Assembly (NCBI RefSeq): GCF_032883915.1
Contig: NZ_CP120717.1
Coordinates: 3,169,697-3,233,696 of the forward strand
Direction of reading: 5' to 3'
DNA: 64,000 bases
DNA from: Endozoicomonas sp. 8E
GTDB taxonomy: Bacteria; Pseudomonadota; Gammaproteobacteria; Pseudomonadales; Endozoicomonadaceae
Part shown: one piece after another, positions 1-8,547 of the stretch
How the letters are laid out: each line of letters starts with the position of its first letter
Numbering within the stretch: the stretch's first letter is position 1
Position numbers and translations under genes: made by a program
Notes under the pieces: model-generated
What the model was told of the DNA's origin: nothing
Seen by the model: the letters and a program-made list of their open reading frames with translations, nothing else
The model's database searches: none

Positions 1-274
1 TGCCTGTCGGCAGGGATGGATTTCGTGACTCTATGACTTCGCCGATGGCAGCACCTTCAAGGGGCGCATCCAGAGCAAAGGGTGGCACATAGCTTTTACG
101 ATCGATCATGCGTCCACGCATGTAGGGGTCAACAGACATCCAAAGGTTTTTAACCAGAACTTCACCATCCTTCAGCTCTGCAACGGGCTGAGAGACCAGC
201 TTGAAGCAGGTGCTGTCTGGTACACCTTCGGGGCGTCTGGCAAGATGAATCTCGCAATTTTTCTCTATAAACAT
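1..274 (-). CDS. NADP-dependent oxidoreductase, CurA-like (MDR superfamily), N-terminal part
   Basis: The minus-strand frame runs from an ATG at 274 off the left edge of the window, so only about 91 N-terminal residues are visible. They fit the N-terminal domain of medium-chain zinc-independent oxidoreductases of the CurA / 2-alkenal reductase type: an early LARRPEG stretch and the characteristic MSVDPYMRGRM segment, followed by a GAAIGEV turn. Known members reduce enone double bonds with NADPH in the cytoplasm. An AGGA-like ribosome-binding site lies just upstream of the ATG. The gene is divergent from the LysR regulator at 373, so it is a natural candidate target of that regulator; this is inferred from position only. 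The NADPH-binding half lies outside the window. Confidence 0.8.
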   Translation of the reverse strand, partial: MFIEKNCEIHLARRPEGVPDSTCFKLVSQPVAELKDGEVLVKNLWMSVDPYMRGRMIDRKSYVPPFALDAPLEGAAIGEVIESRNPSLPTG

Positions 275-372
275 GAACGGATGTCCTGAAAACGATAGTT
301 CAGGAGGTAATTTATCGTTGTACTTAATATGACTCCAATGCATCATTGTTATATTGATCATGATTGTGAGTA

Positions 373-1317
373 ATGAGCTTGCCTGTTGATAATCTGTCGT
401 CTTCCGACTTAAATTTGCTGCCGGTGTTGCAGGTCCTGATGGAAGAGCGAAGTGTGACCCGTGCTGCCGGTCGGTTAAATCTGACTCAGCCTGCTATCAG
501 CCGCAGTCTGGCCAGACTTCGGGTACTTTTTGATGACCCTCTGTTTACCCGGACTCCCCAGGGGCTGGCACCAACTCCACGGGCTCAGGGTATAGCCCTG
601 GATTTGCAGAAATCATTGCAAGACATCAGCCAGTTAATTGAGCCTCCCCGTTTCATAGCGGCAGAGTCTGAACACAGCTTTCGGATGGCGTCTTCAGATT
701 ATGGGGCTCATGTATTACTGCCTGAAGTCATAAGGAGGCTCAGTCGGGAGGCTCCGGGAATCTCGCTCGAAATTGTGCCTTGGCGTTCGCATTTGCTCCA
801 TGAGATGGATCAGCAGAATGTAGATCTGGCTGTCTGCTCAATCACCGACGCGCCGGCAATGATTCATGGGCGAGGAATAGGTCAGGACAAGTTTGCCTGT
901 GTTGTCAGAGATTCTCACCCCCTGGTGGAACAGGGCATGGATATTGAGCGCTATGCCAGCCATTCCCACGCACTGATTACCATGGGCGGGGAGCGTAAGG
1001 GGGCTGTTGACTATCTGTTGGAAGAGCGGGGATTGTCCAGGCGCATTGCCCTGAGGGTGCCGCACTTTATTGCCGCACTGGCTCTGGTGGCCAATACCGA
1101 TTATATATTGACAGCACCTTATGGGTTGGTGAGAAGCTGTGCCAGTCACTATGGACTGGCGATACTGCCTTTTCCCATGGAGCAAAAGCCTTTTACCTAC
1201 TCAATCATTTGGCATGAGAGGTATATGAAAGAGCCGGCTCATATCTGGTTCAGGCAGCTTGTCTATGAAGAGCTGACTCAAAAGATCAGTCGGCTTCAGC
1301 TCGAGTGCACGGTTTGA
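373..1317 (+). CDS. LysR-family transcriptional regulator
   Basis: A 314-residue protein with the usual LysR length. Residues about 10-70 form the winged helix-turn-helix (VTRAAGRLNLTQPAISRSLA, then LRVLFDDPLFTR), and residues about 95-300 form the periplasmic-binding-protein-like effector domain. The start at 373 places the helix-turn-helix at the standard distance from the N-terminus, although its ribosome-binding site is weak. It is divergent from the CurA-like oxidoreductase with about 98 bp between the two starts, the usual arrangement for a LysR regulator and its target. A short dyad, ATCA-N9-TGAT at 342-358, lies in that gap and could be part of an operator. The inducer is not predictable. 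Confidence 0.9.
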   Translation: MSLPVDNLSSSDLNLLPVLQVLMEERSVTRAAGRLNLTQPAISRSLARLRVLFDDPLFTRTPQGLAPTPRAQGIALDLQKSLQDISQLIEPPRFIAAESEHSFRMASSDYGAHVLLPEVIRRLSREAPGISLEIVPWRSHLLHEMDQQNVDLAVCSITDAPAMIHGRGIGQDKFACVVRDSHPLVEQGMDIERYASHSHALITMGGERKGAVDYLLEERGLSRRIALRVPHFIAALALVANTDYILTAPYGLVRSCASHYGLAILPFPMEQKPFTYSIIWHERYMKEPAHIWFRQLVYEELTQKISRLQLECTV

Positions 1318-1419
1318 GCAGCTGTGGCTTATAACACAAATTTGAGAAGAAAAATTTCATTTCTTTGTTAATTTTCTGTCAATATGGGAAGCACACATAA
1401 CAAACAGGGAGTGTTTGAC

Positions 1420-1734
1420 ATGAAGGCTAAGGGGTTAGCACTGTTGCTGATTTTATTTCCATTGCATTTGATGGCTGAACAGGTGGTAGATAATAAACGC
1501 TGTTCATCAGGTCTGGCCATCTATATCGCAGGTGATTATGCCAAAGCGTTTGAGGTACTCAAAGTAGAGGCCGACAATGGGCTGGACTGTGCTCAGCATT
1601 GGGTGGCCAGAATGTACCAGATGGGTCATGGTATTCCCATGAACAAAGAGCTTTCTAAAACCTATTATAAATTGGCCGCCGGTCAGGGATTTGAACAGTC
1701 CATTTTGCAGCTTGAGTTGTTGAAGAACAATTGA
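1420..1734 (+). CDS. small exported Sel1-repeat protein
   Basis: A 104-residue protein. An in-frame ATG exists at 1384, but the ATG at 1420 is preferred because an AGGGA ribosome-binding site sits 9 bases upstream and a clean signal peptide then begins (MKAKGLALLLILFPLHLMA). The mature part has one to two Sel1/TPR-like units: a helix with YAKAFEVLKVEADNG, then HWVARMYQMGHGIPMNKELS, the classic Sel1 spacing of A-x-x-x-L-G-x-M-Y-x-x-G-x-G-V. Sel1 proteins mediate protein-protein contacts in the envelope or on the cell surface. Two cysteines in the mature part could form a disulphide. It ends just before a strong bidirectional terminator. Confidence 0.75.
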   Translation: MKAKGLALLLILFPLHLMAEQVVDNKRCSSGLAIYIAGDYAKAFEVLKVEADNGLDCAQHWVARMYQMGHGIPMNKELSKTYYKLAAGQGFEQSILQLELLKNN

Positions 1735-1810
1735 GAAGTGTTGCTGAAGAGTGTCTGGCTCAGCATGGGTATTTTCTCTGCGGCAGTGATAGCACAGAGT
1801 TATTGAAATG

Positions 1811-1856
1811 AAAAAAAGCCTCTGACTACTTCTTATGCTGATCAGGGGCTTTTTTT
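1811..1856. terminator. bidirectional rho-independent terminator
   Basis: A 15-base arm at 1811-1825 (seven A, then GCCTCTGA) pairs with 1842-1856 (TCAGGGGC, then seven T) with one mismatch. T tracts face both ways, so it can end transcription of the Sel1 gene (plus) and of the convergent gene at 1895 (minus). Confidence 0.85.
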
Positions 1857-1894
1857 AATGACGGAGGGTCAGGGGGCAAGTCTGTCCAACTATC

Positions 1895-2359
1895 TCAATA
1901 GCTTAGGGTAATAGTTGTAGAGTAATATCCTCCCCGTGACACACTGTCATCATGATACGTCGAATACCAGTCTTTAATAAGATGATCGGGGTCTCTACGT
2001 ATCCATAGATAAGGTAATTCGTTACTTGCTTTTTTGTACCACCTTATGAGTGCACTATGTCCCTGGACATCACTGACATTGAAATCGAACCAGGACTGAT
2101 GCCATGCACAGTGAAAAAACGACGAGGAATAGTATATATGTGTCACTGCTCCCGGCGGAACCCGGGTTCTAAGTCCATTGAAACCAAAATCATCCATAGG
2201 ATTATCATACATACACTTACCGTCATCCGTGTGCCTGACCCAGTAGCTGTTATCTGTGTTGCTTTTAAAATATAAAACAGCGGTTTTTGCCTGTGCAGTC
2301 GAACAAGTTGCCAGTGCAGCAATCAACACAGCACAGCGTATATATTCTTTCTGTATCAT
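1895..2359 (-). CDS. exported protein of unknown function
   Basis: A 154-residue protein read from the ATG at 2359. An upstream in-frame ATG at 2386 adds nine residues but has no ribosome-binding site. The N-terminus is a typical Sec signal peptide (basic start, then VLIAALATCSTAQA with an AQA cleavage site). The mature region is rich in aromatic residues, histidine and tryptophan (for example SSSFFHCAWHQSWFDF) with two cysteines, suggesting a small disulphide-bonded beta-rich domain. I recognise no family. It is convergent with the Sel1 gene and shares its terminator. Confidence 0.6.
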   Translation of the reverse strand: MIQKEYIRCAVLIAALATCSTAQAKTAVLYFKSNTDNSYWVRHTDDGKCMYDNPMDDFGFNGLRTRVPPGAVTHIYYSSSFFHCAWHQSWFDFNVSDVQGHSALIRWYKKASNELPYLWIRRDPDHLIKDWYSTYHDDSVSRGGYYSTTITLSY

Positions 2360-2547
2360 GGTATTGACTCTAAAGAACAAGTTCATCGGGACAATTTAGC
2401 AAATAGTTAAACAGAAGTATGAAGCCATTTTTGGGGGACCAGTGTCTTCTGACAGGTACGAAAATAAAAAGAAGATAAATTAAATATCTTCAAATTTAAG
2501 GTCTATTGTTATGTCTCAATTAATAAAGCCTGCAGGCAAATCCAATT

Positions 2548-5529
2548 ATGAAAACAGCAAGATTTCTCACTATGACTCATCTGTTTCTCTTGTTTGTAGT
2601 GTCTGTCATTTTGCCGTTTATTGCCCACAGTGCTGAATTTACCAACCTATTAAGCTGGACTGATGGGTGGAGTTCCTCCAAAGCCATTGAAAAAAGGAGT
2701 GAGACATCGGAAGGGATTAGCAAACTGTCATTTATAGGTGGCAGTCCGCCTCTCCATCTTAGTTATGATCGCAAGGCGGTTGACAAGAACATCAAGACAA
2801 TTTCTGAACTGGAGAACAATCAGCTTTATATCATCCTCAATGGCCAACCAGGCGACTTGTTTAATTTTTGTTTCAGGACACCACCCGCATTTTCGTCGGG
2901 AAATTTACCTTACCCCCCGGTAATTAAAAAGCCTTTGAAGGACCAGGGTATGCCGGATATACAAAACGGGGGAGTGAGACTGGTTCCATTAGCGCCAGAC
3001 AGTGATCGCTGGCAACATGAGTACTCGGCCAGTTGGCGCTTGCCGAAAGGTAATAAGTCGCTGGTTCTGTCCATTGAAAACAATGAGAATGGATGGGTCT
3101 TAGAGCCGGAATGTAGCGGTATAGTTTCAGAAAGCACAGGTTTACCGTCGCCTTCGAGAAGCAATATTTATGGCAATATTACTCACGGAAACAAAGAAGC
3201 ATCATTTGTTGAAATTTTTTTCCTCAGCAAACAGGCTGTAAAAAATGGGCCTGATTATCTTAATGACAAAACTCGTTTAAATGGCCCTTTTTCAATACCC
3301 GGAGCCGCTGATATTGCCGATAACAGCCAGCCATTTGCAAGCTCTTCTGGTGGTGGTTTTGGCGGTAGTGATGATTTAGACGATTTATTCAAGAAAAGGC
3401 CGGGAAGCGGGTTGGCTCCACTTTACTCTTTTGAATGGGTGAGTGAACTGTTCAGCAGAATGGTGCTGGTGCCTGTCCCTGGCACTGACCGTCAGACGGT
3501 TAAAAAACAGGTCTGGGATAACCGGATTGTGCTCAAAATCAGGCAGGGTTGGAATGAGCAGAGGATTATAATTTCGCAGGAACTGTGGAACAGGATAAGG
3601 GAGGCAAATCTTGAACGGAGTTCAGAACTTTTTCTGGCATTGTCCGGCAATCCCCATAATCCGGAAGCTGTATTTGATCATTACCTGGACACTAAACCGG
3701 CACAATCGCTACAACCAGAAGACTACAGTCGCTATGCAAAGCAAGAGTTCATTCTAAGTCCTAAACAATTACGAAGTGTATCTGTTTTTCCGGGCCATTG
3801 CCCCTCTGTGAGCGGTTGCTCCGGAGGAGCCAGTCAGGTTGAGAAGGAAATGGCTGACCTTAGTCTGAAACCACCCACCAATGCCCAATCTCAAAGAGGT
3901 TATGGTCTGCACAATCAAGGCAGCCGCAGTGGAAGAGGGAGTGGAGGAGACGATGGGCCAGGAGGGTCACCCAACACTGGGTTATGCCAACATTGTAATA
4001 AACCTGCTGTCGCCTCCAATAAGTGTCTCGAATGCCAGAATCGAGAATCTGAACTCGTTGAGCAGGAAGTGACTAAAGGATCGCCTCCTGTAATAAGAGG
4101 AGATAAGAAAATACCAGAGCCTGTGGCAAAAGGTGTTGATAATTCAGCAGCGGCTCATCCTCGGTATCAGTCATCAGATACAAGCAAACTGAACTCTGTG
4201 ACTATGGATTCTGACGCTCACAGGGAAGATGTACAAAATGCCAGGCATCATTCTGACGCACAGGGTTCGGAAGAAGGCTGGCAATTGGTCGCTGATTCAC
4301 GAGCACGGAAAGGCAAAAAGAAAAAGCGCTCAGGTTTCGTGGGCAAGTCTGTTGTCAGGTATCCACCCTGTGCTGCCCGCCATCATAATAACCCAAGTTC
4401 GGGTGCAGCTCAGGGGCAGCAGGCTTTGGTTGATATAGGACTTAAGTTCCGATATGACCAGAACTCAACCCTGACCGGTTTGCAGCTGACTGATTCTGAC
4501 AGAGGTGATGGTTCCACTGGTTCTCAGTTAACTCCTGCAAAGTTAACTCCTGCAAAAAAAGGGGCAAAAGTAACATTGAAACCTCTGTTGGAGAGACCCC
4601 TGTATGATACTCCGCTGATAGATATCGGTGCCAATCTGGTCGGGAAGAATAGGTTTCAAAACTTGCCTGCAGTTGTTGCTGACGCTGTCCGATCGGGGGT
4701 CGGCACTATAATTTTAACCGGTGCATCCATCCCAATATCCAGACAGGCCCAAAATGAGGTAATGACATGGGGGAAGCCCTTCCCTGCGTCAGGCAGAGAA
4801 ACTGATCAGGCAACAGCTATTGGCGATTCCTCTGATGCCTTCCGATGTTCTTTATACTACACCGTGGGCTGTCATCCTCACATGGCCAAAGACTTCTTAA
4901 GAGATGGTGGCATCCCGGAAATGAAAAAAATACTTAAGAGGGATCGCAAACGCTGCATCGCAGTGGGTGAGTGCGGGCTTGATTACGATCGAAACTACTC
5001 GCCTGTGGAAGATCAGAAAAAAGCTTTTCGGCAACAGCTGGCACTGGCTGTAGAAATGAAAAAACCGTTGTTTTTGCATGAGCGTAACGCTCATGACGAT
5101 TTCAAGGAAATTCTGGTGGATTATATTGAGCAACTGCCCGCGAAAAAAATGGCCTGCGTTCACTGTTTCACCGGCAATAGCGAGGCTCTGCAAGATTACA
5201 TCGATCTGGGGTGCTCTATTGGAATTACCGGATGGATTGCTGGTAGCCGCAACAGAGATCTGGTGGAAGCATTGCGTACTGTTGGATGGGATGTTTTGAG
5301 GAACCGTCTGATGATTGAGACTGATGCACCATTTTTACGCCCTTTCCGGGTGATGTCCCGTAAAGATAATCCATGGACGGATGGTAAAAAAAGAGTTGAT
5401 AATGTTCCCGCTAATCTGCCCTATGTGGTCCATGCACTGAGTGTAGTACTGGGTGTAGATGCTGAAGAGATTGCTGCTGCAACCACCCGTAACGCCAGGG
5501 AGATATTCTCTCTGTTTGATGATGATTGA
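2548..5529 (+). CDS. exported multidomain protein with C-terminal TatD-family nuclease domain
   Basis: A 993-residue protein. Residues 1-29 are a signal peptide ending in AHSA. Residues about 30-450 are unrecognised, with a Gly/Ser-rich patch. Around residues 480-496 a CxxC-x9-CxxC pattern (CQHC...CLEC) looks like a zinc ribbon. A low-complexity, polar, lysine-rich linker follows, with KGKKKKR near residue 590. Residues about 689-993 match E. coli TatD: IDIGANL at the start, TVGCHPH, AVGECGLDYDRN, a LHERNAH metal motif (E. coli MHCRDAH), VHCFTG, IGITGW and MIETDAPFL. TatD proteins are metal-dependent DNases of about 260 residues, normally cytoplasmic and single-domain. The key His, Glu and Asp residues are present, so the domain may be active. 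The long exported N-terminal extension is unusual. Confidence 0.8.
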   Translation: MKTARFLTMTHLFLLFVVSVILPFIAHSAEFTNLLSWTDGWSSSKAIEKRSETSEGISKLSFIGGSPPLHLSYDRKAVDKNIKTISELENNQLYIILNGQPGDLFNFCFRTPPAFSSGNLPYPPVIKKPLKDQGMPDIQNGGVRLVPLAPDSDRWQHEYSASWRLPKGNKSLVLSIENNENGWVLEPECSGIVSESTGLPSPSRSNIYGNITHGNKEASFVEIFFLSKQAVKNGPDYLNDKTRLNGPFSIPGAADIADNSQPFASSSGGGFGGSDDLDDLFKKRPGSGLAPLYSFEWVSELFSRMVLVPVPGTDRQTVKKQVWDNRIVLKIRQGWNEQRIIISQELWNRIREANLERSSELFLALSGNPHNPEAVFDHYLDTKPAQSLQPEDYSRYAKQEFILSPKQLRSVSVFPGHCPSVSGCSGGASQVEKEMADLSLKPPTNAQSQRGYGLHNQGSRSGRGSGGDDGPGGSPNTGLCQHCNKPAVASNKCLECQNRESELVEQEVTKGSPPVIRGDKKIPEPVAKGVDNSAAAHPRYQSSDTSKLNSVTMDSDAHREDVQNARHHSDAQGSEEGWQLVADSRARKGKKKKRSGFVGKSVVRYPPCAARHHNNPSSGAAQGQQALVDIGLKFRYDQNSTLTGLQLTDSDRGDGSTGSQLTPAKLTPAKKGAKVTLKPLLERPLYDTPLIDIGANLVGKNRFQNLPAVVADAVRSGVGTIILTGASIPISRQAQNEVMTWGKPFPASGRETDQATAIGDSSDAFRCSLYYTVGCHPHMAKDFLRDGGIPEMKKILKRDRKRCIAVGECGLDYDRNYSPVEDQKKAFRQQLALAVEMKKPLFLHERNAHDDFKEILVDYIEQLPAKKMACVHCFTGNSEALQDYIDLGCSIGITGWIAGSRNRDLVEALRTVGWDVLRNRLMIETDAPFLRPFRVMSRKDNPWTDGKKRVDNVPANLPYVVHALSVVLGVDAEEIAAATTRNAREIFSLFDDD

Positions 5530-5780
5530 AAAGTCAAAGTGCATTTGGAGGGTTGCCCGTGTTCAGGGAATGAACGCAATTCAGAGACGGCTGACCGTAT
5601 GAAAATAGCTGCCAGAAACTTGGTGATCGGGATTGGTGATCGGGATAGGTGTCTTGAAAAATTCTGAAGGTCTGGAGTCTTCAATTAAAGCGGACAGATA
5701 AGGATGTCAGAAGCAACGAAGTTCCAAACAAACGAAACCCGCAAACAAGTCAGCAGGGCTCCAGACGTTTTCGTAATAAA

Positions 5781-5871
5781 TGGCGGTGGGTCAGAGATTC
5801 GAACTCTGGGTAGGCTATTAACCTACGCCGGTTTTCAAGACCGGTGCTTTCAACCACTCAGCCAACCCACC
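5781..5871 (-). tRNA. tRNA-Ser (anticodon UGA)
   Basis: Read on the minus strand, this 91-nt segment including an encoded CCA folds as a class II tRNA: acceptor GGTGGGT paired with ACCCACC, discriminator G, T-arm GTTCGAATC, a long variable arm, and anticodon stem CCGGT/ACCGG with loop CTTGAAA, giving anticodon TGA (serine, UCA codons). It is the downstream copy of a tandem pair. Confidence 0.95.
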
Positions 5872-5956
5872 GTATTTAGGTGAAAATTCACAATGAAACA
5901 ACCCCGTCACGTAAGCAAATGCTTATAAGTGCATGATTTCAATGGAAATTTAAATA

Positions 5957-6047
5957 TGGCGGAGGGACAGGGATTCGAACCCTGGGTGGGCTATTAACCC
6001 ACGCCGGTTTTCAAGACCGGTGCTTTCAACCGCTCAGCCATCCCTCC
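5957..6047 (-). tRNA. tRNA-Ser (anticodon UGA), second copy
   Basis: A minus-strand class II tRNA, 91 nt with encoded CCA: acceptor GGAGGGA/TCCCTCC, the same anticodon arm (loop CTTGAAA, anticodon TGA), long variable arm and T-arm GTTCGAATC. It is nearly identical to the copy 85 bp away except in the acceptor, D, T and variable stems, where changes are compensatory. The pair probably arose by duplication and is likely cotranscribed. Confidence 0.95.
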
Positions 6048-6285
6048 GCAGCAACGGGATTGAATATTACCTGAAAACGATCAACTGTCAAACCCTTGAA
6101 AACCAAAGGATATCTCCTGAATGAAAAAATATTTATGGCAAAGCCTCGGTAAGAAGCAACGGCTGTTACGATTTTGTAACGCCCTCAGGGTACTGTGGGC
6201 ATCATGTAAAATGAGGTTCTGGATATAGCCGGTATGTTCAGCTCTGGTATACTCCCTATATAAGTCTCAATATGAGGAATAAAAG

Positions 6286-6957
6286 ATGGAACGAAAATCT
6301 ACCGTTATAGCGTCAAGGCCGACACAGGTTGGCAGCGGCATTGAGATCAACAGTGTTTTGCGCAACACCTACCTGTTGCTGGGTATGACACTGCTGTTCA
6401 GTGCTTTTACTGCAGGTGTGGCCATGGCGCTGGAAATCAGCCGTATCACTGCCCTGGTGCTGAGCCTGGTAGGTTTTGGTCTGATTTTCGTTGTTAATAA
6501 AACCGCTGACTCAGGCAAAGGTCTGGTGGCTGTTTTTGCTTTCACCGGCGTTCTGGGCGCAGCTCTTGGCCCTATGCTGAACTTCTATCTGGCTCTGCCT
6601 AATGGTCCTTCTCTGGTGATGCAGGCTCTGGGTGGAACAGCCGTCGTATTCTTTGCTCTGTCTGCCTATGTACTGGTTACCCGTAAGGACTTCTCATTCA
6701 TGGGTGGTTTCCTGATGGTTGGCCTGATTGTGGCCGTTATTGCCAGTATCGCCCTGATCTTCTTCCAGATCCCGGCGGCATCCATGGCACTGTCTGCGGC
6801 TATTGTCCTGCTGATGTCCGGTTTTATCCTGTTTGATACCAGCCGTATCATCCATGGCGGCGAAACCAACTATATCCGCGCTACCGTCTCTCTGTATCTG
6901 AATATCTACAATCTGTTTACGGCTCTGCTTTCTCTGCTGGGCATGTCTGACGACTAA
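6286..6957 (+). CDS. yccA: Bax inhibitor-1/YccA family membrane protein
   Basis: A 223-residue inner-membrane protein with seven hydrophobic segments, the length and topology of the BI-1/TMBIM family. A soluble N-terminus (about 20 residues) precedes the segment NTYLLLGMTLLFSAFTAGVA, and the C-terminus has the family-typical FDTSRIIHGGETNYIRATVSLYLNIYNLF block followed by LLSLLGMSDD. E. coli YccA binds and modulates the membrane protease FtsH. A GAGGAATAAAAG ribosome-binding region precedes the ATG. It stands as a single unit with its own terminator, just upstream of tusDCBE, a neighbourhood also found in pseudomonads as I recall. Confidence 0.9.
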   Translation: MERKSTVIASRPTQVGSGIEINSVLRNTYLLLGMTLLFSAFTAGVAMALEISRITALVLSLVGFGLIFVVNKTADSGKGLVAVFAFTGVLGAALGPMLNFYLALPNGPSLVMQALGGTAVVFFALSAYVLVTRKDFSFMGGFLMVGLIVAVIASIALIFFQIPAASMALSAAIVLLMSGFILFDTSRIIHGGETNYIRATVSLYLNIYNLFTALLSLLGMSDD

Positions 6958-6977
6958 GTATTCGACGGTCTGTATAA

Positions 6978-7006
6978 ATACCCCGGTATCCCCGGGGTAT
7001 TTTTTT
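6978..7006 (+). terminator. rho-independent terminator after yccA
   Basis: A 9-bp stem, ATACCCCGG at 6978-6986 with CCGGGGTAT at 6992-7000, followed by a run of seven T. It separates yccA from tusD. Confidence 0.85.
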
Positions 7007-7024
7007 GTCGAAGGGAGTCTTTGA

Positions 7025-7417
7025 ATGAAATACGCACTGGCTGTTTACGGTGCTTCCGGTACCGGGCAGTCTTCACTGACAGCACTTTCTTTTGCCAGGG
7101 CTCTGTTGGCTTGTGGCCATGAGATTATTCGGGTGTTTTTTTATCAGGAAGGTGTGCACAATGCTTCCAGCCTGGTTTCTCCGCCTCAGGATGAGGTGAA
7201 TCTGCCGGAACAGTGGCAAAAGCTGATAACAGAGCAGGGTATTGATGCCGTTGTCTGCATCGCAGCGGCCCTTCGCAGAGGTGTGGTGAACACTGAAGAA
7301 GCTGAAAGGTACGAACTGTCGGGAAGCAATCTCAGAGAGGGTTATGATCTCTCGGGACTGGGCCAGTTACTTGAAGCGACGATTGAGGCCGATCGTCTGG
7401 TTACTTTTGGAGACTAA
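7025..7417 (+). CDS. tusD: sulfurtransferase TusD (DsrE family)
   Basis: A 130-residue DsrE-fold protein matching E. coli TusD in length. TusD forms the TusBCD heterohexamer, which relays persulfide sulfur from TusA to TusE for 2-thiolation of the wobble uridine of tRNA-Lys, -Glu and -Gln by MnmA. The catalytic cysteine lies in DAVVCIAAALRRGV, the equivalent of Cys78. The N-terminus has the family pattern YGASGTGQSSLTALSFARALLA, and HEIIRVFFYQEGV is the second conserved strand. It is the first gene of a tight tusD-tusC-tusB-tusE operon with gaps of a few bases or overlaps. Confidence 0.95.
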   Translation: MKYALAVYGASGTGQSSLTALSFARALLACGHEIIRVFFYQEGVHNASSLVSPPQDEVNLPEQWQKLITEQGIDAVVCIAAALRRGVVNTEEAERYELSGSNLREGYDLSGLGQLLEATIEADRLVTFGD

Positions 7418-7419
7418 GC

Positions 7420-7779
7420 ATGAGTCAATCCATTTGTATCATATCGACGCAGGCCCCTTACCGTGGTCAATTTGCCAAAGAAGCCCTGGACGCTGTACTG
7501 GTTTCTGCATCCTACGAGATCCCAACCAGTCTGTTGCTGATGGGGGATGGTGTTTATCAGATCCTGGATGGGCAGTCTCCCGGACAGCTGCAAAGGAAAA
7601 AACTTTCAGCCCTTTTTCAATCCCTGGAGCTCTACGGCATTGAAACAGTTTATGTGGATGGAGAATCGCTGGCAGAGCGTCACCTTGATCCAGAGCAGTT
7701 ATTACCCCTGTACACACTTCTGGAAGGGGACGCGGTGGCCTCTTTCCTGGCACAGCAAGATAAGGTATTGAGTTTCTGA
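7420..7779 (+). CDS. tusC: sulfurtransferase complex subunit TusC (DsrF family)
   Basis: A 119-residue subunit of the TusBCD sulfur-relay hexamer. It starts 2 bp after the tusD stop. The conserved N-terminal pattern IISTQAPYRGQFAKEALDAVL and the following LLLMGDGVYQIL strand-loop are typical of TusC/DsrF. TusC is mainly a structural partner of TusD. Its last base overlaps the tusB start codon, implying translational coupling. Confidence 0.95.
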   Translation: MSQSICIISTQAPYRGQFAKEALDAVLVSASYEIPTSLLLMGDGVYQILDGQSPGQLQRKKLSALFQSLELYGIETVYVDGESLAERHLDPEQLLPLYTLLEGDAVASFLAQQDKVLSF

Positions 7780-8066
7780 TGGCTACTCTGCATACAGTCA
7801 ATAAAGCCGGACAACCCTTGGAGCTCTGCCTGAGAGCCCTTAATGCCGGTGACAGTATCCTGCTTCTGGAAGAGGGCGTTTACGCTTTGTATGAAGCCAG
7901 TGATGTGTTATCAGATCTTCTCAGGCATGTTGCCGTCTATGTGCTGGAGGCGGATGTACTGGCCCGGGGAGTGACGAACAGAGACGATCTGGATATCGGT
8001 ATGGTGGACTATCAGGGATTTGTTGAGCTGACGGAGACCAACGACAAGGTGGTTAGCTGGTTTTAG
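7779..8066 (+). CDS. tusB: sulfurtransferase complex subunit TusB (DsrH family)
   Basis: A 95-residue DsrH-type protein whose ATG overlaps the tusC stop. Recognisable elements are MATLHTVNKAG, then GDSILLLEEGVYAL, and a C-terminal block MVDYQGFVELTETNDKVVSWF, matching the TusB ending that closes with a conserved tryptophan. It completes the TusBCD complex. The gap to tusE is 3 bp. Confidence 0.93.
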   Translation: MATLHTVNKAGQPLELCLRALNAGDSILLLEEGVYALYEASDVLSDLLRHVAVYVLEADVLARGVTNRDDLDIGMVDYQGFVELTETNDKVVSWF

Positions 8067-8069
8067 AAT

Positions 8070-8384
8070 ATGTCGGATTTAAAGCTTGATAAAGACGGTT
8101 ATCTGGTGAACCTCAGTGACTGGAATCCTGAGGTAGCGGGTCAGTTAGCGGCTGAAGACCATGTTATTTTGACCCATGAACACTGGGAAATCCTTAATCT
8201 GCTCAGAGAGTATTATCAGCAATTTGAACACGCTCCCAGTCAAAGACCTTTTGTGAAATACGTTGCCAACCAGCTGGGAAAAGAGAAGGGGAACAGTCTT
8301 TATCTGATGAAGCTGTTTCCCGGCAGTCCCGCCAAACTGGCTGCCAGAATTGCAGGTCTGCCCAGACCTACAAACTGTTTCTAG
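8070..8384 (+). CDS. tusE: sulfurtransferase TusE (DsrC family)
   Basis: A 104-residue DsrC-like protein that accepts persulfide sulfur from TusD and passes it to MnmA. Typical features: LDKDGYLVNLSDWNPEVA at the start, THEHWEILNLLREYY, the EKGNSLYLMKLFPGSPAKLAARIAGLPRPT core, and the catalytic penultimate cysteine (NCF at the end; E. coli ends KCI). The first cysteine of true DsrC is absent, as expected for TusE. The TAG stop codon lies inside the CTAG at the left end of the palindromic element at 8381-8547, which provides the only visible hairpin after the operon. Confidence 0.95.
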   Translation: MSDLKLDKDGYLVNLSDWNPEVAGQLAAEDHVILTHEHWEILNLLREYYQQFEHAPSQRPFVKYVANQLGKEKGNSLYLMKLFPGSPAKLAARIAGLPRPTNCF

Positions 8385-8547
8385 GAGCCTGACCGAGAAT
8401 AGCGCCCGTAGCGAGGACGGCAGAAAATTGAGGATGAAAATTCGGTTTTGTAAGGAGAATAGCGAGCTATTTGACGAACAAAAGCGGATTTTCAGACCAA
8501 TTTGCTGCCGCCGCAGTAGGGCAGTCTATTCTCGGTCAGGCTCCTAG
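8381..8547. mobile_element. 167-bp MITE-like palindromic element
   Basis: Perfect 22-bp terminal inverted repeats: 8381-8402 (CTAGGAGCCTGACCGAGAATAG) and its exact reverse complement at 8526-8547. The first four bases, CTAG, contain the TAG stop of tusE. The interior carries CGTAGCGAGGA and AGACCAATTT, both also found in the element at 61207-61365, which likewise begins and ends with CTAG. No transposase is encoded. CTAG could be either a target duplication or the element's own end. Confidence 0.75.

Noticed and set aside
5421-5684. Minus-strand open frame of 87 codons overlapping the end of the TatD-domain gene
   Set aside because: Mostly antisense to a conserved catalytic domain, with no ribosome-binding site.
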